From: Opitutaceae bacterium
GTDB taxonomy: Bacteria > Verrucomicrobiota > Verrucomicrobiia > Opitutales > Opitutaceae
Direction: 5' to 3'
Length of the DNA: 42,527 bases
Assembly (NCBI GenBank): GCA_002694885.1
Contig: NZNM01000163.1
Location: 7,254 to 49,780 of the forward strand
The stretch's first letter is position 1. Each line of letters begins with the position of its first letter. The translations under genes were made by a program, and so were the position numbers. Shown one piece after another: positions 25,213 through 33,169 of the stretch. A model generated the notes under the pieces. The model worked only from the letters and a program-made list of their open reading frames with translations, searched no databases and was not told where the DNA came from.

Positions 25213-26058
25213 ATGCCGCTGACTACGATCGAGCCTGATACCTGGCAAGCTCTGCACGAAGCTCTTTTTGAGGATTCATGGGACGAGACGATTAATTGTC
25301 ACCGATCCCGCTATGCGTTTCGCGGATTGTCTGATCAATCGTATGAATTAGCCACTTCTCTCATGCGGCTATCGGGTAGTTTCGTTACGCTGGAGTCACA
25401 CCTTCTGCGCAATTTCAAGAAGTACGCTCACCGTTCTATGGTAGAGAAGGACTCGCTATGGCATTGGCTGACCATGGCCCAGCACCATGGTCTCCCCACA
25501 CGTTTGCTGGATTGGGCCTACTCGCCCTACGTGGACTTGCACTTCGCCACTGCCGATCTGCAGCGATACGACGTCGATGGCGTTGTCTGGAAAGTTAATT
25601 ACGCAGACGCCCACAAAACATTGCCGGAAGTGATTCGAGATGCTTTGGCATTACAAGGTGGCTTTGTATTCACGACGGAAACACTGGCATCCGCGATTCC
25701 CACGCTCGATGATTTGGACGAATTGTCGAATCCAGAAACCGACTACGCAATCTTCTTCGAGCCTCCATCAGTCGACGAACGCATAGTCAACCAATTCGCC
25801 TATTTTTCGGTCCTTACGAATCCTGAGCTCTCAATGAATACCTGGCTCAATTCCACGACTGCTCCATCGGTGAAAATCGTCGTGTGGAAAGAGCTCAAAT
25901 GGGAGATCCGAGATAAGCTCGACCAGTGCAACATTACTGAGCGGGTCCTGTTTCCTGGCCTTGACGGACTTTGTCGATGGCTCGCGAGGCATTATAGCCC
26001 AAGAGCTAAGACCAATAAAAACCAGGTTCCTGCACAAGGCAGAGCCCTTGCTTACTAA
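25213..26058 (+). CDS. FRG-domain protein
   Basis: A 281-residue protein with the FRG signature: YAFRGLSDQSYELATSLMRL at ~34-53, and WHWLTMAQHHGLPTRLLDWA at ~83-102, followed by SPYVDLHFA. FRG domains (named for a conserved Phe-Arg-Gly) occur widely in accessory and defence-associated genes; their biochemical activity is unknown to me with certainty. The C-terminus is basic. It lies 92 bp from the distal copy of the ssrA 3' end, so it may belong to, or mark, a variable region next to ssrA. No partner gene is adjacent. Confidence 0.83.
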   Translation: MPLTTIEPDTWQALHEALFEDSWDETINCHRSRYAFRGLSDQSYELATSLMRLSGSFVTLESHLLRNFKKYAHRSMVEKDSLWHWLTMAQHHGLPTRLLDWAYSPYVDLHFATADLQRYDVDGVVWKVNYADAHKTLPEVIRDALALQGGFVFTTETLASAIPTLDDLDELSNPETDYAIFFEPPSVDERIVNQFAYFSVLTNPELSMNTWLNSTTAPSVKIVVWKELKWEIRDKLDQCNITERVLFPGLDGLCRWLARHYSPRAKTNKNQVPAQGRALAY

Positions 26059-26149
26059 TCAAAGACGGTTTTCGGTTTATCCGTTCTACCCGGATTTACA
26101 GCGAAAAAGGGCAGCCTTGAGCAGCACAGCCAGCTCTAGCCTTGTCTGC

Positions 26150-26175
26150 GATTGGTGGAGGTGGCGGGAGTCGAA
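26150..26175 (-). repeat. Distal attachment-site-like copy of the ssrA 3' end
   Basis: Identical over 26 bp to 26907-26932 and in the same orientation. The core is GGTGGAGGTGGCGGGAGTCG. Sequence diverges immediately beyond both ends, as expected for an att site rather than a gene duplication. Confidence 0.75.
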
Positions 26176-26295
26176 ATCGCTAAATACCTAGGCAACAACG
26201 CTTTGTAGGGATAAGCTGCTGCATTGCGTGCACTATGGTTGCAATAGCTTGCACCATTTATGACATGAAAATGACATGAAATAAATAGGCGGGGG

Positions 26296-26347
26296 CGGGG
26301 GTTATTCGAGAGGCAGCCTCTTTGTTAGTATTCATCAACAGCCCCCG
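26296..26347. repeat. Nested palindrome upstream of the small membrane protein gene
   Basis: Outer arms CGGGGG (26296-26301) and CCCCCG (26342-26347) enclose an inner perfect hairpin AGAGG-CAG-CCTCT (26309-26321). It lies 45 bp upstream of the ATG of the gene at 26393, inside the ssrA-bounded interval. No T-run follows. Confidence 0.45.
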
Positions 26348-26392
26348 AAAAAATTGTCGTCTTATGGGGCAATCTTTGCCAAAAAAATAAAC

Positions 26393-26749
26393 ATGAAAGT
26401 TCATACCATATCTATACTAAATTCGGCCACACTCATTGCGATGAGTGCTTGGGGCTACGGGGCCTCAGAGTCTCCATCTATTACCGCTTTAATTCCTTTG
26501 TTTTTTGGTTTAATGCTAGTGCTCTGTTACCAAGGTATAAAAACGCAAAACAAGGTTATTGCTCATGTCGCTGCTTTACTGACACTAGTGGTACTTGTTG
26601 CATTGTTCATGCCGCTAAAAGGAGCTGTTGGTCGATCTGATACATTAGCGACCGTGAGGGTTGCCTTAATGATTGTAACATCCGCTTTGTCTATAGGTTA
26701 TTTCATCAAAAGCTTCATAGACGCTAGAAAAGAAAAGTCAGATGCGTAA
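26393..26749 (+). CDS. Small hypothetical membrane protein (about four helices)
   Basis: A 118-residue protein from ATG at 26393 (MKVHTISILNSATLIAMSAW). Hydrophobic segments lie at roughly residues 5-20, 27-44, 53-72 and 83-103, giving four likely membrane helices, and the tail is charged (DARKEKSDA). I do not recognise a specific family. The TTG-started longer frame from 26354 adds 13 residues without conservation. It is the only gene within the interval bounded by the duplicated ssrA 3' end. Codon and base composition are more AT-rich than the neighbouring housekeeping genes, consistent with, but not proof of, transfer. Confidence 0.6.
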   Translation: MKVHTISILNSATLIAMSAWGYGASESPSITALIPLFFGLMLVLCYQGIKTQNKVIAHVAALLTLVVLVALFMPLKGAVGRSDTLATVRVALMIVTSALSIGYFIKSFIDARKEKSDA

Positions 26750-26906
26750 ACGGAAGCTCCCGTTGCTGTCCTTCAATGAGTTCCCCTATCGTTGGAAGTA
26801 AAGACAGAGTTTTCATAGACAAGGCATGGCCTACAACGTGGTAAAATTGGTAGGAATGCGGTAGTAAATAAATAACTACTTTGTAAGCAGTTGATTGTTA
26901 GGTGTT

Positions 26907-27269
<363 letters not shown>

Positions 27270-27470
27270 TGGTAAATTAAGAAGTATGACGAAGCGCAGT
27301 GAAGATGGCGCAGCAATTAAGAAGGAAGAAGTTTCCTTCGTGGATCGGATTTGTCGGTTACGTTTAGTGGTGCGTAATTGCGCCAAATCAAAGAACGGAC
27401 TGGGTTTATCGACAGCAGAGCCGGATAAATCAAGTTGAATGAGAAGACAGGGCCCATTAAGCGTTGTGCC

Positions 27471-28859
27471 ATGTTTTCATCTTTCGGTCCCCTTTTCGCT
27501 GCTAACTTCAACGAATGGCTCAATCAGTTGTGGGTGGACGCGGTCGCTCCCAGGTGGGATTCGTTCAAGCAAGTTTTCGTTGGCGAGGATCTGCTTATCC
27601 AACTAGGGAGTATCGCTGGCGCGTTTTTGTTGGCCTACGTCATTACACTGGGCCTGAAACCTCTTTTCAAGCGGTTGACGGAGGCAATTGAGGAGAGAGA
27701 TGACTGGGTCGAAGGCACCGTCGATTGGGTGAGCGATAATCTATTTCGTCTGCTTCTGGTCGGTTTGCTTTGGTCGGGTTCCCTTTATTTGGATGCCAAC
27801 GCGACTGCCGCCGTGAATGATGCGGTTGCTGGGCTGGGCGAGGGGCCGAACTACATTCTGGTGCGAGCGATAGCGAGTATCGCTACCCTGTGGCTGGTTT
27901 CCGGGGCTTTGCCACGCCGGATCAAGCAGCAAGTCTATTTCAAGACGCTGTTTTTCGTGTTGGCCATGGTGCTCATACTTAACCTTCTGGGCATTTGGAG
28001 CGTCATTAGCGAGGGATTGAATGGCATTCGGTTGTTCCCAATTTCAGAAGGTGGCGAAACTCAGGTCACGGTCCTTACGCTTCTTAAGGGGCTAGTCGCC
28101 ATTTTGATTTTGATTCCCTTGACCGGTTGGCTGGTTCGGGCGTCGGAATCAAAGGTCAAGCGGATGCAGAGTGTATCGCCGGCTCTGCAAGTGCTAGCGC
28201 TCAAGATTATAAAGGTTGTAGTGGCGGTAGCTGCGATCCTGTTCGCCATTAGTTCAATGGGGGTGAATCTTTCCGCATTCGCGGTCCTTGGCGGAGCGAT
28301 CGGTTTGGGCTTGGGTTTCGGCTTTCAGAAAGTGATTTCCAATTTAATCAGCGGAGTCATTCTTTTGGGTGACCGCTCGATTAAGCCGGGCGATGTGATC
28401 GAAGTGGACCAAACCTATGGGTGGATTAACACCTTGGGGGCTCGATACACGTCAGTCATAACGCGAGATGGGACTGAGCACTTGATCCCCAATGAAATGA
28501 TGATCACCGAGAAAGTGGTCAATTGGTCGTTCAGCGATGAAAAAGTGCGCATCAAGATCCCCTTCGGAGCGGCCTACGAATCGGACCCAAGGCAGGTCAT
28601 GAAGCTCGTGCTCGAGTCTGCTAAAGAACACCCCCGCGTCCTCGATAAGCCAGGTCCAGTTGTCAGACTTATGGGATTTGGAGATAGCAGTGTCGACTTC
28701 GAGCTTAGAATCTGGATACGCGACCCTTCGGCGGGTGTGAACAATGTGCGCAGCGACTTGTATTTAGGAATCTGGGACATCTTCAAGGAGCACAACATCG
28801 AAATTCCATTCCCGCAAAGGGACTTGCATGTCAAAGAGATGCCTTCCAGAGATGATTGA
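27471..28859 (+). CDS. MscS-family mechanosensitive channel
   Basis: From ATG at 27471 the protein is 462 residues. An N-terminal region has about five hydrophobic helices. The MscS core begins with SAFAVLGGAIGLGLGFGFQK, the glycine/alanine-rich pore helix, then NLISGVILLGDRSIKPGDVI, the start of the cytoplasmic beta domain. It continues through HLIPNEMMITEKVVNWS and ends with IPFPQRDLHV, the usual C-terminal motif. Such channels open under membrane tension on hypo-osmotic shock. A TTG at 27435 would add 12 residues but is less likely. It is separated from the tmRNA gene by about 200 bp and transcribed away from it. Confidence 0.92.
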   Translation: MFSSFGPLFAANFNEWLNQLWVDAVAPRWDSFKQVFVGEDLLIQLGSIAGAFLLAYVITLGLKPLFKRLTEAIEERDDWVEGTVDWVSDNLFRLLLVGLLWSGSLYLDANATAAVNDAVAGLGEGPNYILVRAIASIATLWLVSGALPRRIKQQVYFKTLFFVLAMVLILNLLGIWSVISEGLNGIRLFPISEGGETQVTVLTLLKGLVAILILIPLTGWLVRASESKVKRMQSVSPALQVLALKIIKVVVAVAAILFAISSMGVNLSAFAVLGGAIGLGLGFGFQKVISNLISGVILLGDRSIKPGDVIEVDQTYGWINTLGARYTSVITRDGTEHLIPNEMMITEKVVNWSFSDEKVRIKIPFGAAYESDPRQVMKLVLESAKEHPRVLDKPGPVVRLMGFGDSSVDFELRIWIRDPSAGVNNVRSDLYLGIWDIFKEHNIEIPFPQRDLHVKEMPSRDD

Positions 28860-28868
28860 TTAGGGTGA

Positions 28869-28930
28869 GGAGGACGGACTCCGTTCTCCAAAATCACCTG
28901 AACAAAGGAGGACCGAGCCGGTCCTCCCTA
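28869..28930. repeat. Two adjacent palindromes downstream of the MscS gene
   Basis: First GGAGGACGG-ACT-CCGTTCTCC (28869-28889, one G-T pair), then GGAGGACCG-AG-CCGGTCCTCC (28907-28927) followed by CTAT. The second matches the palindrome at 15302-15326. They lie just before the convergent malate dehydrogenase stop and may form 3' structures for both genes. Confidence 0.6.
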
Positions 28931-28951
28931 TCTGATGATACCGGTCGAGTC

Positions 28952-29935
28952 TCATGGCAGCAGGTCGCTCACCATAGACTTCTCTTCTTTGAGCTCGTTT
29001 TCGGTGGCGGTGATCTTTTCGCGGCTAAAATCGTTGATATCCAGACTTTCGATGACTGAAGGACCGGAGCCACCGTTTCTCATCGGATACGAATAGATCA
29101 GCCCAGGTTCAATACTGTACTCTCCACTAGAGTGGATAGCGACGCTAAAGCAATCGTCGCTTGGCGAGGGATTGACGATGGACCGAACCGTGTCGATTGC
29201 CGCGTTAGCTGCGGAAGCCGCAGAAGACAGGCCGCGAGCTTTGATGATGGCGGCTCCACGTTGCTGAACGGTAGGGATAAACGTTTCCGTGTACCAAGCG
29301 TCGTCGGTAATCACCTCTGGAACTGGGCTGCCATTAATCGTCGCGTCAAAATAATTAGGATACATTGTAGAAGAGTGGTTGCCCCAAATAGCGAGGTTCT
29401 TGACCGCATCGACATCGACTCCGGCTTTGATCGCTAGCTGCGTCTTGGCTCGATTTTCATCGAGACGGGTCATGGCGAACCAGCGATCTTTGGGAATGTC
29501 CTGAGCGTTGTTCATGGCGATCAGGCAATTGGTATTGCAAGGATTTCCGACGACGAGGGTTCGTATATCAGAGGCGGCGTTATCCTGAATGGCCTTCCCT
29601 TGGCTAGTGAAGATCTTGCCGTTGATGCCGAGCAAATCCTTTCTCTCCATTCCCGCTTTCCGGGGAACGCTTCCCACAAGCAGGGCCCAGCTCGCTTTGC
29701 TGAATCCTTCATTGAGATCGGCAGTGGGAACAATACCTTTCAGAAGCGGAAACGCGCAGTCTTGCAATTCCATCACCACGCCTTCTAGAGCTTTCATGCC
29801 TGGCTCGATCTCGATGAGGCGGAGAACGACCGGCTGGTCTGGGCCGAACAACTGTCCCGACGCGATGCGGAACAGTAGAGAATATCCGATTTGGCCGGCG
29901 GCGCCGGTCACGGCAACATGGATGGGATCTTTCAT
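28952..29935 (-). CDS. mdh: Malate dehydrogenase
   Basis: A 327-residue NAD-dependent malate dehydrogenase of the cytosolic-like type. [20 protein letters not shown] is the NAD-binding glycine loop; [19 protein letters not shown] contains the mobile-loop arginines. [14 protein letters not shown] and [14 protein letters not shown] (substrate Arg) follow, and [12 protein letters not shown] carries the catalytic His. It interconverts malate and oxaloacetate in the TCA cycle. Length and motifs are intact. It stands alone, convergent with the MscS channel gene. Confidence 0.95.
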   Translation of the reverse strand: MKDPIHVAVTGAAGQIGYSLLFRIASGQLFGPDQPVVLRLIEIEPGMKALEGVVMELQDCAFPLLKGIVPTADLNEGFSKASWALLVGSVPRKAGMERKDLLGINGKIFTSQGKAIQDNAASDIRTLVVGNPCNTNCLIAMNNAQDIPKDRWFAMTRLDENRAKTQLAIKAGVDVDAVKNLAIWGNHSSTMYPNYFDATINGSPVPEVITDDAWYTETFIPTVQQRGAAIIKARGLSSAASAANAAIDTVRSIVNPSPSDDCFSVAIHSSGEYSIEPGLIYSYPMRNGGSGPSVIESLDINDFSREKITATENELKEEKSMVSDLLP

Positions 29936-30116
29936 AAGTTTGTTAGTCTGGTTCTAGCTCAGGGCGCTGGGTTCAAGCGATCAAAAAGGATAAGGCGCCT
30001 GGAAAATCCCGGTAGCTTATAGCGAATGGCAAAGCGGTTAATGCTTTTTTAGAGAATATTTTTTAGAGGAAGGTAGGGATAGGGTCCCAACTGGCGGAAT
30101 ACAGAAGATCTGAAGC

Positions 30117-30142
30117 GGCTGCTTGGGGACAAGCAGCCCTAC
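30117..30142 (-). repeat. REP-like palindrome, GTAG type
   Basis: On the minus strand GTAG is followed by GGCTGCTTG-TCCC-CAAGCAGCC, a perfect 9-bp stem. It has the same loop and outer stem as the unit at 18777-18798 with compensating changes inside the stem. It lies 32 bp beyond the stop of the DAHP synthase gene. Confidence 0.65.
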
Positions 30143-30173
30143 CATCGGCGATTTGTGATTAATTGAACACTCT

Positions 30174-31235
30174 CTATGCGGACGCGAATCGAGACGCGAG
30201 ACGATCGTAGGCATTCAGTATGGAAGCTTCCGTCGTGGCCCAATTGATACATCCATCGGTGATTGATACACCGCGTTTCAAGGATTCCAAGGGAGCTGGA
30301 AACTTTTGGTTACCTGCTTCAAGGTTGCTCTCTACCATGGCGCCGATGATCGCTTCGCTTCCGTTTTCGACCTGAGAAATGATAGCGTCGAGAACCTCGG
30401 GTTGACGTTCCGGCTGCTTATTACTGTTCCCGTGACTGCAATCGATCATAATGGCCTGCTTCAAACCAGCCTTTTCGAGGTCTTCAACAACCTTGGCCAC
30501 ACTGTTTGCATCGTAGTTTGGTCCGGCGGTGCCGCCGCGCAGTACCACATGGCAATTCTGATTGCCCGCGGTGGTCACTGCGGAAGCTTTACCATCGGTG
30601 TTAATGCCCAGGAAGGTTTGAACGCCGCTTGCGGCTTTGATTGCGTTGATAGCTACTTGGCAGGTGCCGTCCATTCCGTTTTTAAAACCGACTGGCATGG
30701 ATAGTCCGGAGGCCATTTGCCGGTGGGTCTGCGACTCGGTCGTTCGAGCTCCGATAGCGGCCCAGGAAACAAGATCAGCGATGTACTGAGGAGTGATCGG
30801 ATCTAGGAGTTCCGTGGCGGTAGGGATTCCGAGGTCGATGATGTCTCGAAGAAAATTCCGGGCAACTCGCAGTCCCTTGTCGATATTTTCAGACCCGTCT
30901 AGGTCTGGGTCCATGATCAGCCCTTTCCAGCCGAGCGAGGTGCGCGGTTTCTCAAAATAGACCCGCATCACTAGGCAAATGCGGTCGTTCACCCGTTCCT
31001 TGAGAGCGGCGAGACGACGACCGTACTCCAAGCCAGAATCTGTATCGTGAATCGAGCAGGGCCCCACCACGAGCAAGAGCCGATGATCGTCACCAAAGAT
31101 GATTCGGTGAATTTCCTGCCGTGACTGGGAAATGAAATCCGATTGAGAATCCTTTTTAGCAATTTCTTCCACGAGCTCTCGCGGGGCCGGGAGGGCAGCC
31201 GTTTGGGTGACATTGATGTCGGAGGTTTTCTTCAC
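30174..31235 (-). CDS. aroG: 3-deoxy-7-phosphoheptulonate (DAHP) synthase, class I
   Basis: A 353-residue enzyme of the AroF/G/H type. LLVVGPCSIHDTDSGLEYGR, VMRVYFEKPRTSLGWKGL, TATELLDPITPQYIADLVSW and GFKNGMDGTCQVA are the family motifs; IDCSHGNSNKQP contains the metal-binding His, and ITDGCINWATTE the late Cys/Asp region. It condenses PEP and erythrose-4-phosphate, the first step of aromatic biosynthesis. The start is GTG at 31235. The 5' leader contains a terminator-like hairpin (31311-31351), suggesting attenuation. Feedback specificity (Phe, Tyr or Trp) cannot be read from sequence here. Another pathway gene, aroE, lies at 35.3 kb. Confidence 0.95.
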   Translation of the reverse strand: MKKTSDINVTQTAALPAPRELVEEIAKKDSQSDFISQSRQEIHRIIFGDDHRLLLVVGPCSIHDTDSGLEYGRRLAALKERVNDRICLVMRVYFEKPRTSLGWKGLIMDPDLDGSENIDKGLRVARNFLRDIIDLGIPTATELLDPITPQYIADLVSWAAIGARTTESQTHRQMASGLSMPVGFKNGMDGTCQVAINAIKAASGVQTFLGINTDGKASAVTTAGNQNCHVVLRGGTAGPNYDANSVAKVVEDLEKAGLKQAIMIDCSHGNSNKQPERQPEVLDAIISQVENGSEAIIGAMVESNLEAGNQKFPAPLESLKRGVSITDGCINWATTEASILNAYDRLASRFASA

Positions 31236-31310
31236 GGCCGCGATAGTTGGCGGGCTCAGGCGAATTTCAATGGCGAATTCGCTCTACGGTGGCTGGAGGC
31301 GTTCCAGAAA

Positions 31311-31351
31311 GGAAAAAATAAGGCGGGCAGCCTACCCCTAAGCTGCCCGCC
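31311..31351 (-). terminator. Terminator-like hairpin in the DAHP synthase leader (putative attenuator)
   Basis: On the minus strand GGCGGGCAGC (31351-31342), a 10-nt loop and GCTGCCCGCC (31331-31322) make a perfect 10-bp stem directly followed by TTATTTTTTCC (31321-31311). It is a textbook intrinsic terminator, yet it lies between the DAHP synthase start (31235) and the leftward promoter region. No minus-strand gene ends here: the gene to the right (31485) runs rightward. Conditional termination of the leader is the simplest reading. Confidence 0.75.
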
Positions 31352-31362
31352 ATCTCGTTTTC

Positions 31363-31449
31363 TTAGTTACCCCAAAATCCCGCTGAGCGGGAAAGTGTTT
31401 GTTGTTGACCGCAATTGCTAGGAATTCTCTGGTGTCTGTCAATATTCAT
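31363..31449 (-). CDS. Possible leader peptide upstream of the attenuator hairpin
   Basis: A 28-codon frame from ATG at 31449 ends in TAA at 31363-31365, 11 nt before the terminator stem. Its last residues are LSRSAGFWGN, with adjacent Phe and Trp codons. A small hairpin, CCCGC-TCA-GCGGG (31391-31379), lies within it. No good ribosome site precedes the ATG, and a TTGACA at 31442-31437 could place the transcription start inside the frame, so the peptide is only a candidate. Confidence 0.3.
   Translation of the reverse strand: MNIDRHQRIPSNCGQQQTLSRSAGFWGN
31414..31442 (-). promoter_or_regulatory. Candidate promoter for the DAHP synthase leader
   Basis: TTGACA (31442-31437) is followed after 16-17 bp by TAGCAA/AGCAAT (31420-31414), a weak -10. 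Transcription from here would give a leader of about 170 nt containing the hairpin at 31322-31351. Confidence 0.35.
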
Positions 31450-31484
31450 TTTCGAATTTGTGCAAATTTCCAATCCGGCGACCT

Positions 31485-32393
31485 ATGACTGAATCCAAGG
31501 CTCACATCTATCAGCCAAAAGGAGATTTGATTGTTGAGGGTCCAGATGCCGCCCACTTTCTTCAGGGGCAATTCTCGCAGGATCTTCGCGTTTCGGCTGG
31601 GTCCATGGTATATGGCCTTTGGCTCGATGCGAAAGGGAAGATCCAGGCCGATAGTTTCTTGCTAAAGGAAAGCGAAGACCGATTTCGGGCGATCAGCTAC
31701 TTTTCGCCCACTTCTTTAATGCAGGAAAATCTAGAGAAGCGGATCATCATGGACGAAGTGGAAACGCGGACGAGCGAAAGTCTCGCTACGGGCGTATCGC
31801 TTTGGGGAAAGGCGATTGAGATGGGATTGGACTTGTTGAAGATAGACGAGCCAGAGCCAGAAAGAATCTCAATGGGGCCATCGAGGGCCGCTTTTTGGGG
31901 ACGGCGCAGTGAAGAGCCGAATGTTGAGGTCGTTCTCATGACGGAAAAAAATGAGATTCAGCTTTTGCTGGAAAAGCTTGAGGACAAAAAAATCAGTATC
32001 CTGAATACAGAAGATGTAGCAGTTGCGGCGCTTAAAGACCGGAGATTTCAAGTGGGTAAAGATGTTGTAGCTGCAGACTTGCCTCAAGAAACAGGATTGA
32101 GCGAAGACGGTGTTTCGCATCAAAAAGGCTGTTACATTGGACAAGAAGTAATGGCTCGGTTGAATTCAATGGGAATTGCTCGAAAGTCGCTTCAATGTGT
32201 AACGGTTTCGAATACCCCGAAAGGTGAAGGGCCTTGGGAGCTGATAGACGATGAAGGCCGGAAGGCCGGCGAGCTGAGACGAGTCCTAGGCTACAAGTCT
32301 GAATTAATTGGTTCGGCTATGGTTAAGCATTCGTTGGATGGGGCCGTATCGTTCAGTGTAGCTGGCCAAAGCGAAATAAAGGTTTTCAGGTGA
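31485..32393 (+). CDS. ygfZ: YgfZ/GcvT-fold folate-binding protein
   Basis: From ATG at 31485 (MTESKAHIYQPKGDLIVEGP) the protein is 302 residues. The YgfZ signature KGCYIGQEVMARL, with the conserved Cys, is present, and DAAHFLQGQFSQDL plus YGLWLDAKGKIQADSFLL match the N-terminal GcvT-like domain. YgfZ binds tetrahydrofolate and helps maintain certain Fe-S enzymes such as MiaB. The longer TTG start at 31458 is not supported. It is followed within 20 bp by a small conserved-looking gene, likely the same transcript. Confidence 0.9.
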   Translation: MTESKAHIYQPKGDLIVEGPDAAHFLQGQFSQDLRVSAGSMVYGLWLDAKGKIQADSFLLKESEDRFRAISYFSPTSLMQENLEKRIIMDEVETRTSESLATGVSLWGKAIEMGLDLLKIDEPEPERISMGPSRAAFWGRRSEEPNVEVVLMTEKNEIQLLLEKLEDKKISILNTEDVAVAALKDRRFQVGKDVVAADLPQETGLSEDGVSHQKGCYIGQEVMARLNSMGIARKSLQCVTVSNTPKGEGPWELIDDEGRKAGELRRVLGYKSELIGSAMVKHSLDGAVSFSVAGQSEIKVFR

Positions 32394-32411
32394 TTGGAAT
32401 GCAGCCAATTA

Positions 32412-32663
32412 ATGAATACGAGTGAGGAGATCGAGCAATTGGAGAAGGTCTTTCTATCCCGAGGGGCTAATCCGTCTCAAGCGAAGATAATGGCGAGGCA
32501 ATTGTCAAAGCGAGCTGATCAATGGGTTGAGGAGCGGGGAATGAGTCGACTCGAGGCGTTGAAGAAATTGATGGAAATAGTCATCGCCGGAAGAGAAGGG
32601 GTGGTTCCGAATGATTTCAGCGGGACTTCAGCGGAGCCTGATGCAGGAGGAAAAGATATTTGA
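32412..32663 (+). CDS. Small hypothetical helical protein
   Basis: An 83-residue protein from ATG at 32412, beginning MNTSEEIEQLEKVFLSRGAN. It is predicted mostly alpha-helical and charged (QAKIMARQLSKRADQWVEER, LEALKKLMEIVIAGREG), with a polar tail. There is no signal or membrane segment. I do not recognise a family. It starts 19 bp after the ygfZ stop and precedes the HU gene, so it may be cotranscribed with ygfZ. Confidence 0.65.
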   Translation: MNTSEEIEQLEKVFLSRGANPSQAKIMARQLSKRADQWVEERGMSRLEALKKLMEIVIAGREGVVPNDFSGTSAEPDAGGKDI

Positions 32664-32775
32664 AGGAAGACGAACAATTCATTTGACGCTCGTGTATAAG
32701 AAGATTCGATTCGAGACGTTTCCATAATGGAACGATTTTAATGTTAATCAATATCAACTAAATATTCCGATCTAT

Positions 32776-33090
32776 ATGACAAAGTCTGAACTTATCGCAG
32801 AGATTCAAAACAATCTTGGTGACGCCTCGAAGGCGGATGCAGAGAAAGCGTTGAGCGCCGTATTGGCCTCCATCAAGACCGCCGTTAAAAAGGCCGGTAA
32901 AACCGTTAAGGTAAGCGACAAAGCGGCTAAGGACGCGGTGGCGGTCCAGCTCGTTGGGTTCGGTACTTTCTCAGTAACGCGCCGCAATGCCCGCACCGGC
33001 ATCAATCCATTGACGAAGGCTCCTTTGAAGATCAAGGCTAGCAAAGCGATCAAGTTTAAGCCAGGCGCTGGGCTCAAAGAGCAACTCTAG
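32776..33090 (+). CDS. HU-family DNA-binding protein with central insertion
   Basis: A 104-residue HU/IHF-type protein, longer than the usual ~90. MTKSELIAEIQNNLGDASKA is the N-terminal helix pair; VQLVGFGTFSVTRRNARTGI gives the GFGTF strand and the start of the DNA-clasping arm, followed by NPLTKAPLKIKA and AIKFKPGAGLKEQL. About 13 extra lysine-rich residues (GKTVKVSDKAAKD) sit between helix 2 and the GFGTF strand. HU bends DNA and organises the nucleoid as a dimer. It is a single gene ended by the terminator at 33120. Confidence 0.93.
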   Translation: MTKSELIAEIQNNLGDASKADAEKALSAVLASIKTAVKKAGKTVKVSDKAAKDAVAVQLVGFGTFSVTRRNARTGINPLTKAPLKIKASKAIKFKPGAGLKEQL

Positions 33091-33119
33091 GCCATCAAGG
33101 CTAAGCAAATTTCATTCGT

Positions 33120-33152
33120 CCCGCAGCTTGGCATTCTGGCTGCGGGATTTTC
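33120..33152 (+). terminator. Intrinsic terminator after HU
   Basis: CCCGCAGC (33120-33127) pairs with GCTGCGGG (33139-33146) across an 11-nt loop, followed by ATTTTCATT. It lies 30 bp past the HU stop codon. Confidence 0.75.
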
Positions 33153-33169
33153 ATTCCTAGTCCAGTTGA

